Shown in pieces: positions 47,104 to 57,689 of a DNA stretch of 64,000 bases. The stretch spans positions 65,692,376-65,756,375 of the forward strand of contig CM070510.1 in assembly GCA_036346375.1 (NCBI GenBank), written 5' to 3'. The notes under the pieces are model-generated. The model worked only from the letters and a program-made list of their open reading frames with translations, did no database searches and was not told where the DNA came from. The DNA is from Guadua angustifolia (Eukaryota; Streptophyta; Magnoliopsida; Poales; Poaceae). The first letter of the stretch is position 1; each line of letters opens with the position of its first letter. Position numbers and translations under genes: made by a program.

Positions 47104-47640
47104 CTAAAAGGGGAGTGATGTGCCTGGAGTGCAGAAGACATACCTGTCAAAAAGGCCAAGTCTGATTATGACATCCACAAGAATAGAATTAGCCTTGTCC
47201 ACAAGCTGAAACAGCTTCTTTCTTTTGATGGTAAAGTTTCTCGGTCTTCTCCATGACACAATTGATTTCAGCAAATCCCTCAACCATATCATTAACCTAT
47301 CAAAATTAGTGTCCTAGAAATTTAAGAACAAAGTGTTCAATCCTACTACCACGTGGCAAAAGTTTAACTTTGTCCAATTTCAGTACCTGCTGTATGCTTG
47401 TATGTAACGATCAAGAGCAATACTTTGACCAAGAACACGTGCAATGATGTGGATTCCATCGGTGCCTAATCCTTTAAGAACTATATAGTCAAGACCTCCT
47501 TTCATCCATGTTGTCAGGGATGGCTTCTCAACAATCGCATAATCTGGCCATTGAGAAATAGATGCCATCATGTGAGAATGTAATACAGGTTTTATTCTAA
47601 ACCCGCATTGCAGCTTGAAAATGTTTAAGCGCGTCAATTT
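47104..47640 (-). pseudogene. DUF155 (RRG/RRL-like) gene fragment
   Basis: Two minus-strand exon-like blocks match plant DUF155 proteins (RETARDED ROOT GROWTH and RRG-LIKE; predicted mitochondrial or organellar membrane proteins). The upper block (about 47395-47560) encodes DYAIVEKPSLTTWMKGGLDY, GTDGIHIIARVLGQSIALDR. The lower block (about 47130-47285) encodes VEGFAEINCVMEKTEKL in one frame and TIKRKKLFQLVDKANSILVD, IRLGLFDR in another. A frameshift therefore lies near 47225. N-terminal exons, the C-terminal region and the membrane segment are not seen. It is probably a truncated copy. Confidence 0.8.
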
Positions 47641-47799
47641 CACAGGCTGTACAAAATGCTTCGTTTCAGCCTCAGTGGAAAAAAAGCAATTTCTATAGGG
47701 GAAAAAGACACACAATTCTAAATGATAAAATATATTACTGGTGCTATAAATGCAGTATATCCAATACACAAATTCGATGAAGAGTAGTTCTTTCAAAAT

Positions 47800-48970
47800 T
47801 CTATGGCCTTTATAAAATAGCAGCTATCCCTATCATAGAAGGTAATCGGACAATTTGTATTCGGCCTCACGATTAGCAATGCTGAAAAACACAGCAGAAC
47901 CATATTGGAATACAACCACGTAGCCATAGCAAAATCTGTTGTCGTTTACTCCAATGAGATTCTAGAAGGTGCCAACTGCCAAGAACACAACAGATCAGAT
48001 CTGAACTCCACCAGAAACAAACAAGGAGGAAATGGTGCGTGTCCCTTTGACTGCTTCCCTTTTTCTCTGTCATCTTGCTAGAAGTAACTCGAGCGTAAAG
48101 ATGCAGTCATAATCCACTATATTTGAATAATTAAATGCATGACTTTAAAGCTAGGAAGATCTTTGCGAGCAGTAACCTATGGCTGTTAAGCGTGTGTGGC
48201 GCATTTACACCGGCAATGCATAACACAAGAACGGACAGATTGGTTTCGTTGGAATGGGTAAATCTGCGGACGAGCAACTTGAGAGTAAGCATGAAATGCC
48301 GGCGAGATAAAGACGAAGCACCTCAATATAATTCCATGAGCTCTTAAACTCATCCTTCAACTTTTGTGAATCAGAAAGACGAGGTAATGAAGAATCAGTG
48401 ACTTATCCAGTTAAGACTATATGCTGCGGATACATGCAAATGAAAGAGAAATAACCATCCAAAAAAACTATACAACAGTTTGATTTGTTATAAAGTGAAC
48501 TATTCTAACCAAAGAACTCACCGGTTTGACAATACTATGAGGATGGAGTTGCTTATCCACGGCGAGCCCTTACAGGTAACTTCACACTGACATTAATCCC
48601 ATGAGCTGAATTTGCTTGGGGTTGCACATCACAAGAATGGCTAATAGGTTACTCACTTTTATTGTCATAGATCGGCGGTGGTATCTGAACATCACAGGCG
48701 AAGAGTCCAATTTGTCGGATGAATTTAAAGAACACAAAGTAAAAGCGATCACTTTGCATGAGAGCAAGTGTTTTTTTTAACCTTAGGAGGAATTAGTGCT
48801 CCTCGGGCTTCATTAACAGCCATCTGATTACCAGGAAATGAAAGTAGGAAGAGATATGTTACACCCTGCATTTTGCTCCTGCAATATGAAAGTTGATTTT
48901 ATCGGTACAGTTCAAATTGAATGAACAATAAGTTGCAGTTGCAGAAAATTTTTCCTAGTGGTTCAGTTCC
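47800..48970. other. Non-coding DNA between two minus-strand gene remnants
   Basis: No exon recognised. 48769-48850, read on the minus strand, ends GAGGAGCAC...GGTTAAAAAAAA. This resembles the 3' tail of a grass L1-type LINE, but I saw no target duplication and no LINE protein. Confidence 0.4.
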
Positions 48971-48975
48971 AAAAT

Positions 48976-50125
48976 TTAAACCCGTTGTTCAGGCTTCAAA
49001 CCACCAGTAGCTAGCTGTGCTTGCTGGATGGTAGCAACAGTGGAGATGCTACCATTGATAAACTCTTTGCTATCCTGTATTACCACAAGAACAAAAAATT
49101 AATTGAATGAAATATATACAGTAGCAACTATATCTAGGTAGTGAGCATTACATGCAGTGGCGCCAAGGTAGCATCATCAAATACTGAGAGGCCCCCATTT
49201 GGATGGCTTGTTTTGCTCAACATAGTAGCATTTTGTGCCTCCTGAAAACCGAAAGCTTTTAGGTTTATTGGTTCCATGAAGGAAGAAGCATTTTGGAATG
49301 TGGAACACAAAGCCGGGGCTGAAGAAACAGCATGTACATCAGCAAGGAAAGAGGAAATTTCACTACCACTACTATCAATTGAACTAGATAACACCTGAGG
49401 CAGTTCTGGCAGGCCAGTGGTATCCAACTGCGGATGACATGTTCCAGGTATTGAGTTGGACTGAAGAATCCCTGAGTGAATTAAATTAACTCGAGGATCA
49501 CCAAATATTCTGCATCCCAATCAGATACGTGACAAAATTATTTCCATAATCAAAATTTCCCTCACAGAAAATTGTCGAGGTTGACCAAAACAAAACCCTA
49601 GGTCACATCACATATGCAGGACCTCAGATCAACATCAAGCATTCAGCGCCCAAAACCACCAGATTTAACGCTCGAACACCAAATCTACCAGCGCAAGCCA
49701 AAAGCGCAGAGCCCCGATCTAGCACGGAACACATCGCAAAATAACTAAATCCACCTGATAAAGCCTCAAAATCACTGAGGACTAAGCACCGAAACAAGCG
49801 AATCCAGAACACATCATAAAATAACTAATTCCACCTGATAAAGCCTCAAAATCACGAGGACTAAGCACCCGAAACAAAGCGAATCTACACATAAAGTACC
49901 CACGTCCATAGTGCAATGCGAGATCTTGCAGTGATTTGCATATCGGCGAGAAGAAAACGATGGGATCACCACTTCAAGACAAGGGAGGTTCGAACAGAAG
50001 TTAGAAGTGAGCGCCTTACCGATGCTTGCAGCCGCGACTTCGAGCTCCTTGCGGTGAGTAGCTTCTTCTGCGGCACTCGGCCCGCAACGGCCAATGGCCG
50101 GCGGGCGGCGGCATCCTCGTCGGCC
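48976..50125 (-). CDS. Unrecognised minus-strand gene, 3' exons clear, 5' exon uncertain
   Basis: The last exon, 48976-49074, encodes SKEFINGSISTVATIQQAQL and ends EQRV with TAA. The preceding exon, 49152-49509, encodes a Ser/Leu-rich segment (PELPQVLSSSIDSSGSEISS, FMEPINLKAFGFQ, GGLSVFDDATLAPLH). Both borders are GT-AG and phases agree, so this pair is credible. A candidate first exon ends at a GTAAGG donor near 50020 and starts with ATG at about 50123-50125 (MADEDAAA). Better-looking sequence (EEATHRKELEVAAAS) lies in another frame, so it is either shifted or mispredicted, and its phase does not fit the next exon directly. I do not recognise a domain. The 5' region is duplicated at 52.85-54.08 kb. 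Confidence 0.5.
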
Positions 50126-50613
50126 ATCTCCTCTGCGATCTAGCTGCCCGGAGGCTCTACACACAAGAACAAGGCAGCAGTCGGGGCTCCCAAGAGAGGC
50201 GGAGCGGTGCGGTGAAGCGAACAGGGGTGGTCTTCTTCGGCTCCGGAGAAGCGGCGCAACTGCCGGAAGCACGCCGCTGCGATCATGAATCGATGGGCCG
50301 GAAGAGCAGCGAGGAAAAGAATGGGCTGGCGACAACTGCGAGAAAGAATCGAGGCCAAACCTACCAAGAATTGGAGTCCGCAGACGGGAGAGACAAGGAG
50401 AGAGGTGGGGAGCGAGGGGTGAGTATGAAGTGGGGTGTGAAAGAAGAATCGGGAGAGAGCGGAGAGGAGGAAGGGAGTGGAGTAGCGTGGTAGTCTCTTG
50501 TGGCGAATGACGGATCATCTCGTCTCACGAGATCGAGCAGTTTACGAAATCCGGATGGCATGGTCAGTTGGTTGAGCTCAATCCATCGGTTTTAATAGAT
50601 AAGTTATATTATA
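49728..50613. repeat. Segmental duplication, copy 1
   Basis: This covers the 5' part and promoter of the unrecognised minus-strand gene. It starts with two tandem ~80-bp units (CACATCGCAAAATAACTAAA...) and ends GGTTTTAATAGATAAGTTAT just before a Helitron 3' terminus. Copies are at 52853-53703 and 53704-54078. Confidence 0.85.
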
Positions 50614-50760
50614 CTAGTTCAATGCCCGTGAGTCGCTACGAAAAATAAAATTAGCAACAAAACATAAAGGTCAAGCAATAAAAGAAAATTATTTTACAAG
50701 ATCAAACATCTATCTTTCCCGATTACAAAATTTTTATGGTTTATTCTTCGACATGAACTA
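50614..50760 (-). mobile_element. Helitron 3' end (minus orientation)
   Basis: On the minus strand the element ends CATTGAACTAG, with T next, exactly as at 35400. The 140 bp share phrases with the 35.3-kb copy (ACATAAAGGTCAAGCAATAAA, AGATCAAACATCTAT). The element therefore extends to higher coordinates. Its 5' end was not identified; it may include the methyltransferase fragment at 51.25 kb. Confidence 0.8.
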
Positions 50761-51253
50761 AAACCAAATATAGTATTCGTAGTATATGTTTGCTTATCAT
50801 CTTATTAGAACATAATCATTGAACTAAAACCAAACTTTGGTTTGACCAACGATTCAAGTGTTTCCTTATGAAGGCATTCCTAAGTTAACATTGAACTAAT
50901 CATCAATCACATTTCTTTACAAATACATTGTCTAAGTTAAGCTCGCAAATCTATAATGCGTTAAATCATGCTCAAACCTCAATCACTCACCTGAAAATAC
51001 GATAAATCTACTCTTCCTTCAGGCGCTTTTCAATCTACTCGAATGCCTTAATATCCTTGTTGTACTTGCACATACGATAAATGCACCTACCCCAAAGCAA
51101 AAAATATATAAGATAAAAAATCTTTATAGAAATACATGTGGCGCACAAAACAAGTCTGATAAAGGTGCATCGTTTATTAGACATTTGCCACTAAGATCTC
51201 TTGGAAGAAAATCTGGTCTAATGTGATATATAACAAAAGATTGAAATAATTAC

Positions 51254-51345
51254 AGCGCGGCAGACAAAAGGTCGAGAACATGGTCTCCTGGTTGAACATC
51301 AAGTGCTAAGATAGCAGCTCCGAAAGCTGCATCGATTCCATAGAT
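51254..51345 (-). pseudogene. NSUN/RsmB-type RNA (cytosine-5)-methyltransferase exon fragment
   Basis: A 92-nt minus-strand exon with good acceptor (TTTGCAG) and donor (GTAATT) encodes IYGIDAAFGAAILALDVQPG followed by DHVLDL. This is the SAM-binding motif region of NSUN-type methyltransferases (usual form DAASGAAVLAL...VLDLCAAPG). The cysteine/alanine/proline part is altered to LLSAA. A possible second exon on the same strand at about 51000-51088 (MCKYNKDIKAFE) has an in-frame stop. The isolated exon lies near a Helitron end and looks like a captured gene fragment. Confidence 0.65.
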
Positions 51346-52149
51346 CTGCAAAGTATTAGAAAGATACTTAGCTTGAACCAATGACGCGAGACCACGGTTG
51401 AACAATTGTTACAACTTATGAGTGTGCTATATATGTGGAGTACATATTCAAGCAGGTCAGAGTAGAAAGGTTTAATTATGAACTGATAGAATTTGGACAG
51501 GGGATTGATCACTTTTAAATTTGCACTATAAAGTTTCTAGAAATTGGGTAACTCGAGGAATTCGATTGGGTTTCCAACCATTCGTAACATCAAGTTTTCT
51601 AATGATGCTTCTCTCATTCTGAGTAAAAACGGTAAGAAAAGACGGTTAACACAAGGGGGCCATTAGGTGCGTTTAATCATGGGAATTGATTGATTCTTGA
51701 AAAGTATGTTTGATACTGGCACTTAACAATTGGATGGAAATGGAAGGAAGCTACAATATAACAGAACAGCCGTAAATGTAAGCACATAACAGATTCAGGA
51801 GCTGGACTTTCTTTGCAAATGCATACACCCCAGTTTTGCACACTCACCAAAAATTACATTGAGCAGTAAACCTGAGAAAATGAATGAGTAGACAACGAAA
51901 ATATTACGATCGACAAGATTAACGGGTAAAGTGACAAGTTTTGAGCCCTTGCAGTATGCTCATCATTTTCTACAAACCTATTCTTGATTTCAATATGAAG
52001 GTACATCTAATGCTGCCTCCAAAACTTTCACAGGCACTTTACAGATTATTGATAGTGTAAAACCTCTGAGAGTTGTAAACTAATCGATATGTTGTGTACA
52101 TGAATAATTTGAATATACAAACAGCCAGCTTCAACAAAATCACTTTCAT

Positions 52150-52640
52150 TAGCTGCTGGGTATTACCTGACCGGAGGAGGCAGGGCGCGCAGGGCGGCTC
52201 GGGGCAAGGGCGCAGGCAACCAGAGTCCGCTCGAGGTAGAAGACGACCGGAGACGGAGACGGCTCGCGGACACCAGAGGAAGCAGGGCGACCGGAGACTG
52301 CTCGGGGTAGGAGGCGACCGGGGGACGGGAAGACCGGAGGAGGCAGTGTAGCTTGGGGAGTCGGGGTAGGGCGGCTGAGAAGGAATGCGCAGGGGCCGGG
52401 GGTAGGAGACGATGCAGGGCGGCCGGGGCTCGGGGGAGGAGGCGGCTGGGGGACGGAGACGACGCAGGGACCGGCAGATCTGGAGGTGAAGGCGCCGGCG
52501 CTGGGACCTGGAGCCCTGGCCGCCAGTCGGGAGAAAAAAATGGGGATGGGGCGAATGGCCGATTCGGGATGGGCGGATGGGGGCGGATGGATTAGGGTTT
52601 GGCTGTGCCGTTGTGGACTGGATGTTTTTTTAATGTATAT
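52150..52640. other. GC-rich block with GGAGGAGGCAGGG-type repeats
   Basis: Purine-rich sequence built from words such as GACCGGAGAC, CTCGGGG and GGAGGCGG. It gives long Gly/Arg-biased open frames that are probably not coding. It may be a GC-rich first exon or 5' UTR remnant on the minus strand, ending near an AACCCTAAT phrase (52585-52600). Confidence 0.4.
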
Positions 52641-52659
52641 CAGTATGTCCCAGGTGTCA

Positions 52660-52831
52660 CTCTAATTCACGGGTAAATGGGTATAGCGGGTACGGGTATA
52701 CCTTATCCATACCCGTTTACCCGACGGGTAAAGAAATAGCCCCATTTCTATACCCGTGGGCAAAAAAAAATCCCATACCCGCTCTATTCGTATTTACCCT
52801 GTACATGGGTAACGGCTAATTGCTATCCCTA
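52660..52831. mobile_element. Truncated hAT MITE related to 12488-13008
   Basis: The right end reads ATTGCTATCCCTA, the complement of the TAGGGATGGCAAT terminus at 12488. The interior has the same GGGTACGGGTA and TACCCG words. No matching left end or 8-bp duplication was found, so it is probably truncated. Confidence 0.65.
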
Positions 52832-52852
52832 GACCCGACGCCTCACCCGATC

Positions 52853-54078
52853 TAGCACCTAACACATCGCAAAATAACTAAATCCACCTAATAAAGCCTC
52901 AAAATCACTGAGGACTAAGCACCAGAGCAAACGAATTGAACACATCGCAAAATAACTAACTCCACCTGATAAAGCCTCAAAATCACCGAGGACTAAGCAC
53001 CGAGCAAACGAATCTACACATAAAGTACCCACGCCCATAGTGCAAACGAGATCTTGCACGGTTGCATATCGCCAAAGAAGACGATGGGATCCACCGCCCA
53101 ACCCAGGGAGGTTCGAACCGAAGTCAGGAGTGGGCGCCTTACATTGCGACGCGACTCGAGCTCCTGCGATGAGTAGCTTTGCGACTCGCCACAAGATGGG
53201 CGGCGGCGGGCACTCCTCCCGTCGTCGCTCTCCTCGCGATCTAGCTCTCTCTCTGAGGGCTCTACACCGTAACAAGAGGCGTCGGGGCTCCCAAAGGAGA
53301 GCGGAGGGTGCGGTGGAAGAACGCGGGTGGTGCGCAGCCTCGAGGAAAGCAAGAAGAACACCGAGCACCGCACGCACGATCACGAATCGATGGACTAAGG
53401 GAAGCGAGGAAAAGAATGGACCGCGACACGTAAAAGGAATCAGGCCAAACCTTGCAAGAATTGGAGTGCGCGACGGAGGAGACAAGGAGAGAGGGGACGG
53501 AGGAGGCGCTGCGGCGGAGAGGATCGGGAGAGGGAACGGAGGGAGGAAGGAGTGGTAGCGTGGCAGGCGGGGTCCGGATGGAAATGGGAAAGGCTAGGCG
53601 TCGGTCCGAGTCGCGGCAGACGCGATCATCTGCTCTAAGATCGGACGGTGCGAAAATCCGGTGACGTGGCATGGTTGAGCTCAATCCCACCGGCTTTAAT
53701 CCCACAGAGCACCGCGCGACGATCACGAATCGATGGACTAGGGAAGCGAGAAAATAATGGACGGCGACACGCCAAAAAGGAATCAGGCCAAACCTCGCAA
53801 GAATTGGAGGTCTGCGACGGAGGAGACAAGGAGAGAGTGAGGACGGAGGAGGCGCGCTGGGGCAGAGAGGATCGGGAGAGGGAACGGAGGGGAGGAAGGG
53901 AGTGGGTAGCGTGGCGAGGCGGCGGGTCCGGATGGAAATGGGAAGGGCTAGGGCGTCGGTCCTGGAGTACGCGGGCGGACGGCCAGATCATCTCGTCTTT
54001 GAGATCGAATCTGCACAGAATCCGGTGACGTGGTCTTACTGGTTGAGCTCCAATCCCACCGGTTTTAATAGATAAGTT
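52853..54078. repeat. Segmental duplication, copies 2 and 3 in tandem
   Basis: 52853-53703 repeats 49728-50600, including its internal ~80-bp tandem unit. 53358-53703 is repeated again at 53704-54065 (landmark ATCACGAATCGATGGACTA in each). The right edge, GGTTTTAATAGATAAGTTAT, matches the edge of copy 1. Minus-strand open frames are degenerate versions of the 5' region of the gene at 49-50 kb. Confidence 0.85.
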
Positions 54079-55800
54079 ATGTTATATTTGCTTTCTACTT
54101 CATCTCTGCTTGGTTGGCCCTGATGGTTCGTCTGTTTATAGATATACACTCACAATCTTTTCATGTAACGAATGGTGTGGTGCTTGCTTGCTATTATAGC
54201 TGTGTGAAGCAATGATTCATGGAATGGAAGCTCCTGCATTAGCTGCTTCCGGATTTGAGTGCATTACTGAGCCTGCAGCAAGCACCAACCAACCAGTATC
54301 AATTTTAGGTTGCTCGGTCTAACATTCCCTAAGCTCCCACCATTTAAGGAATGAATAAGCATGTTGATTGTTGCCTAACTTGTTACGTAGAAATTCAGTC
54401 TGATCATGCCAGACTATAGGTATAGATAGTCAGTACAAAACATAGATCACTTTTTTTATGTGAATAGTAAACTAATGATACATCTAAGTCATTCAGCCAT
54501 TATTCGTATCTAACCAGATAGTTGAGCATGGCCATTTTTCTTGCGTTATGTAAGAAGGGTAAAATTCACAGAACTTACCAGTCTAAGCCTTAAAAAAGTC
54601 CCTTTCCTTCTATGCCAGATGTTTTAAAAATTGTCCATTGGAGACTCTTTAATCTTGTGAAGTTCTAATGATTCAGTTATGGCAGCAGCATCAAGTGCAC
54701 CTGGGAGATCCTGAATAAGGACAGACATGACAATGAATGAATTGGATAAGATATCATAGACCATAATAGGATTTGCAGGAGCCTACATGCACAGGGTAGC
54801 CAGAAATATAAATTCATCTTGAAGCAAGCATTTCTTTTAAAAAGAGCACACAAGTGTTATGGGGTTGACCAATCACTAAATAACGACGATAAGCTGTGGT
54901 TAATGATTCAGCTATGGTAGCATCTTGAGGCAAGCAGCCTGTCAGTAGTAACAAAGGGGCTAAAAACATGTATCGTAAAAATTAGAATACACTATGCAGC
55001 GGGCATGGTGCAAATCATGAATTGTTAGTAGAAATCTGTAAGAGTCTGGGAACAGTGTCAGGGTCTAAGAGATCACATCATTTTTTATTAAGCATAAAAA
55101 AGTACCAGTTTCAGACACGTATATTAAATCTAAAATGGTAATATTTTTCACCTATTTATTTGTGTATACAAGGACAACTGCAGCTCTTAGTTCATGCTCC
55201 TGCCAGGTAAAATGTACATAATCAGGAAATGTACTCAAATGATGAGTAATCAGATATATGAGGAATTTACATACTTTATATACATGCATCAACGGTCAAA
55301 GCTAGATAAGCCTGATTGTAGACACATCCTGGTGAGTTGGCAAAATCTCTTTGTAAACAGAAGTAGTACAGCTGAATAATAATTACTAAGGGGAATAAAT
55401 AATAAAAATGTTACAGCTTTATTGACTGTTCAATTTATTAATCACCCTAGCAAACCAATTCAATACTGAATGCCATAGTTGGTTGTGCTCTGCAACGTAG
55501 TGTAAATGTGCAAACACAGAAGTAGACTGCAGCCTGGAATTGTAAAAAACAAGCAAACTGAGGAGATGATTAAGGAAGACAATAAAGAGAAGTATATAAA
55601 GCAATACCTGTTAGGCAAGCATAGCTGCAGCCAAATCCTACACGCACAGGGCAGCCAGGAATATAAATTCATCCTGAAGCAAGCATTTCTTTTAAAAAGA
55701 GAACACAAGCGTCATGGGGTTGACCAATCACTAAATAACCACGATAAGCTGTGGTTAATGTATAAAGTTCATGGAAACTTGTACTGACTAATGAGGCAAG
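54079..55800. other. Non-coding DNA with further segmental duplications
   Basis: 54090-54200 is repeated at 57530-57680 (GGTTGGCCCTGATG, TCTTTTCATGTAACGAATGG). 54775-54905 is repeated at 55610-55760 (AGCAAGCATTTCTTTTAAAA, GGGGTTGACCAATCACTAAA). A short open stretch at 54200-54320 (MIHGMEAPALAASGFECITE) may be an exon remnant without recognisable homology. Confidence 0.6.
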
Positions 55801-57193
55801 TAGCTTGTCAGTAGCAACTTTACAATCACCAAAGACCAAACCAGGGGGGACAGATGGGAAGAGGCGCGGGCGTACCAGGGCTATGAGGGTGAGCACCGCC
55901 TCCTCCGCGATGACCTCCTCCTCGGACGGCCCAGAGACGGCGTAGAGTGACTACTCATTGGTGACAGTCCCCATGACCACCACCATCACCTTGTTACTCA
56001 GAACTGTAACTCGTCTCAATTGCGAGTAAAGCCTTGCTTGGAGCGCACATGTGGTTCAGTGTAGAGTCCGGAATTTGAACTCAAAAAGGTTGACAGTTCA
56101 AATTTGGGAGGCATAATAGCAGATACAAGGAGAACAAGATTCTGACACTCTTGACTAACTTGGGTGTCTAGCATTCTTCTGTATAAATGAGGAGCTTCAT
56201 AGTGATCCAGCGACTAAAAGTAAATCATAGTTTTAGGAAATTCATATTAACATTCACCTTTTTTAAAACAATTGGAGTATTTATCTGTGTACCTAAAAGA
56301 CATCTATATATGAACTATGAAGGAAGGCCACAGACCATGTAACAGTGCAATATACTTGATTAATAAAATTTACCAGTTACTACAACTTTTTAATTTTATT
56401 CATTATTGTTGGCTTGTAGCAAAGCAACCAGCCGAATCAGAGAGAAATATATCATTAAAGTAATCAGTATCGAGAAAGGCATTTGATTCCAGCAACAAAA
56501 TATGGAAAGGATACCTGCTCGAGTAGCTTCCTGTGCATCGCCAGCACCTCTTTGCTTTTACGGATGGTGGTGCGAAGGGCCTCATTGGTAACACGAACTC
56601 CGTTGTGGTCATCTTCCTCGTCCTCACCAGCTTGATCCCCAGCATGGCCGCCACCCGTCCCTGCGGCGCATAAACCCTTGCCCGACCCCCGGTTGGCCAA
56701 ACCCACGATCACCGCGGAGTAACCAACATTCTCGCAAAACCTCACCTTGCAAACACACACAGAGCACAAAGGAATCATCAGCACCGTCGCAGCAAAGTCG
56801 CAAGGCATATGCACCGAGTAGCTAGCTAATCGAGAGAGGGAAAACAAAAAATCTGCCATGCGCCACCGATTCCCCACACGGCGGATAGATTGACCTAGGG
56901 TTGACCAAGGTGGCGGCGCGTGTCTCCCCAAGCAGAGCGACGACCAGCTTGGGAGGCCAAAATCGCTAAACAGCGCGACGCGCTCCGAGCGAAGATGAGG
57001 AGGAGGTAGGGAGGCTCACCGGGCGGGCGGAAGCTGGGCGACGGCGGCGGGGCGAGATCCACGTGGACGGGCTCGGGACGAGGAAGCCGCGCCGCGCTGA
57101 GCAACGGTAGCAGCAGGAGGCGGCGGCTGGAGGAGAACCGCGGCGACGCAGCGCCGCGGGGGCCGGGGCGAGGAGAGAGCAGGAGGCCGCCAT
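55800..57193 (-). CDS. Possible plastid-targeted protein gene, function unknown
   Basis: Exon 1 is 57020-57193 (ATG at 57191-57193, MAASCSLLAPAPAALRRRG..., Ser/Arg-rich, few acidic residues). It looks like a chloroplast transit peptide and is preceded by AAACCCTA leader motifs. Exon 2 is 56515-56745, in phase, with good borders; it encodes VRFCENVGYSAVIVGLANRG, an acidic Gly-rich linker (AGEDEEDDHNG) and a helix, NEALRTTIRKSKEVLAMHRK. A later exon-like block on the same strand (55880-55960: LYAVSGPSEEEVIAEEAVLT, donor GTACGC) has an upstream in-frame stop. I do not recognise the family. Exons 1-2 look real; the rest of the gene may be lost or rearranged by the duplications. Confidence 0.5.
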
Positions 57194-57437
57194 TGGAGGT
57201 GAACTGGAAGGATCGACTGCCACTGCTGCTGCTACCACTACCAGTAGGCAGTAGCCCACGATCGGTTGGGGGCGGCGCGGAGATCGCGGCTGGCGGGCGG
57301 CGCGAGGAGATCGCGGCTGGGTCGGCGCGAGGTGATTAGGGCGAGGAGCCGAGGAGTCGCGCGAGGAGATTGGGACTGGGGAGTGGAGGGCGGCGCGAGC
57401 TGGGGAGTGAGGGGCGGCGCGAGGAGAGGCGTGCCGT

Positions 57438-57482
57438 CCGGGTTTAGGGTTTGCGCCGCGCTCGTCTAGGGTTTGCGCCGCG
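57438..57482. repeat. Tandem (C)TAGGGTTTGCGCCGCGC repeat
   Basis: The phrase TAGGGTTTGCGCCGCGC occurs twice, 24 bp apart. On the minus strand it supplies AAACCCTA leader motifs to the gene starting at 57193. Confidence 0.7.
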
Positions 57483-57689
57483 CGGAGGGGATTGGGGGTG
57501 ACGTCCCGCTGCATTATAGTAGTAGAGATTTCTTTCTACTTCGTCTATACTTGGTTGGCCCTGATGTTTCATCTGTTTATACTTGGTTGGTCCTGATGGT
57601 TCGTCTGTTTATAGATATACACTCACAATCTTTTCATGTAACGAATGGTATGGTGCTTGCTTGCTATTATAGCTGTGTGTGGTCAGAAT

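Noticed and set aside
52094..52595. Gly/Arg-rich open frames
   Set aside because: They follow from GC/purine repeats; no domain or start context.
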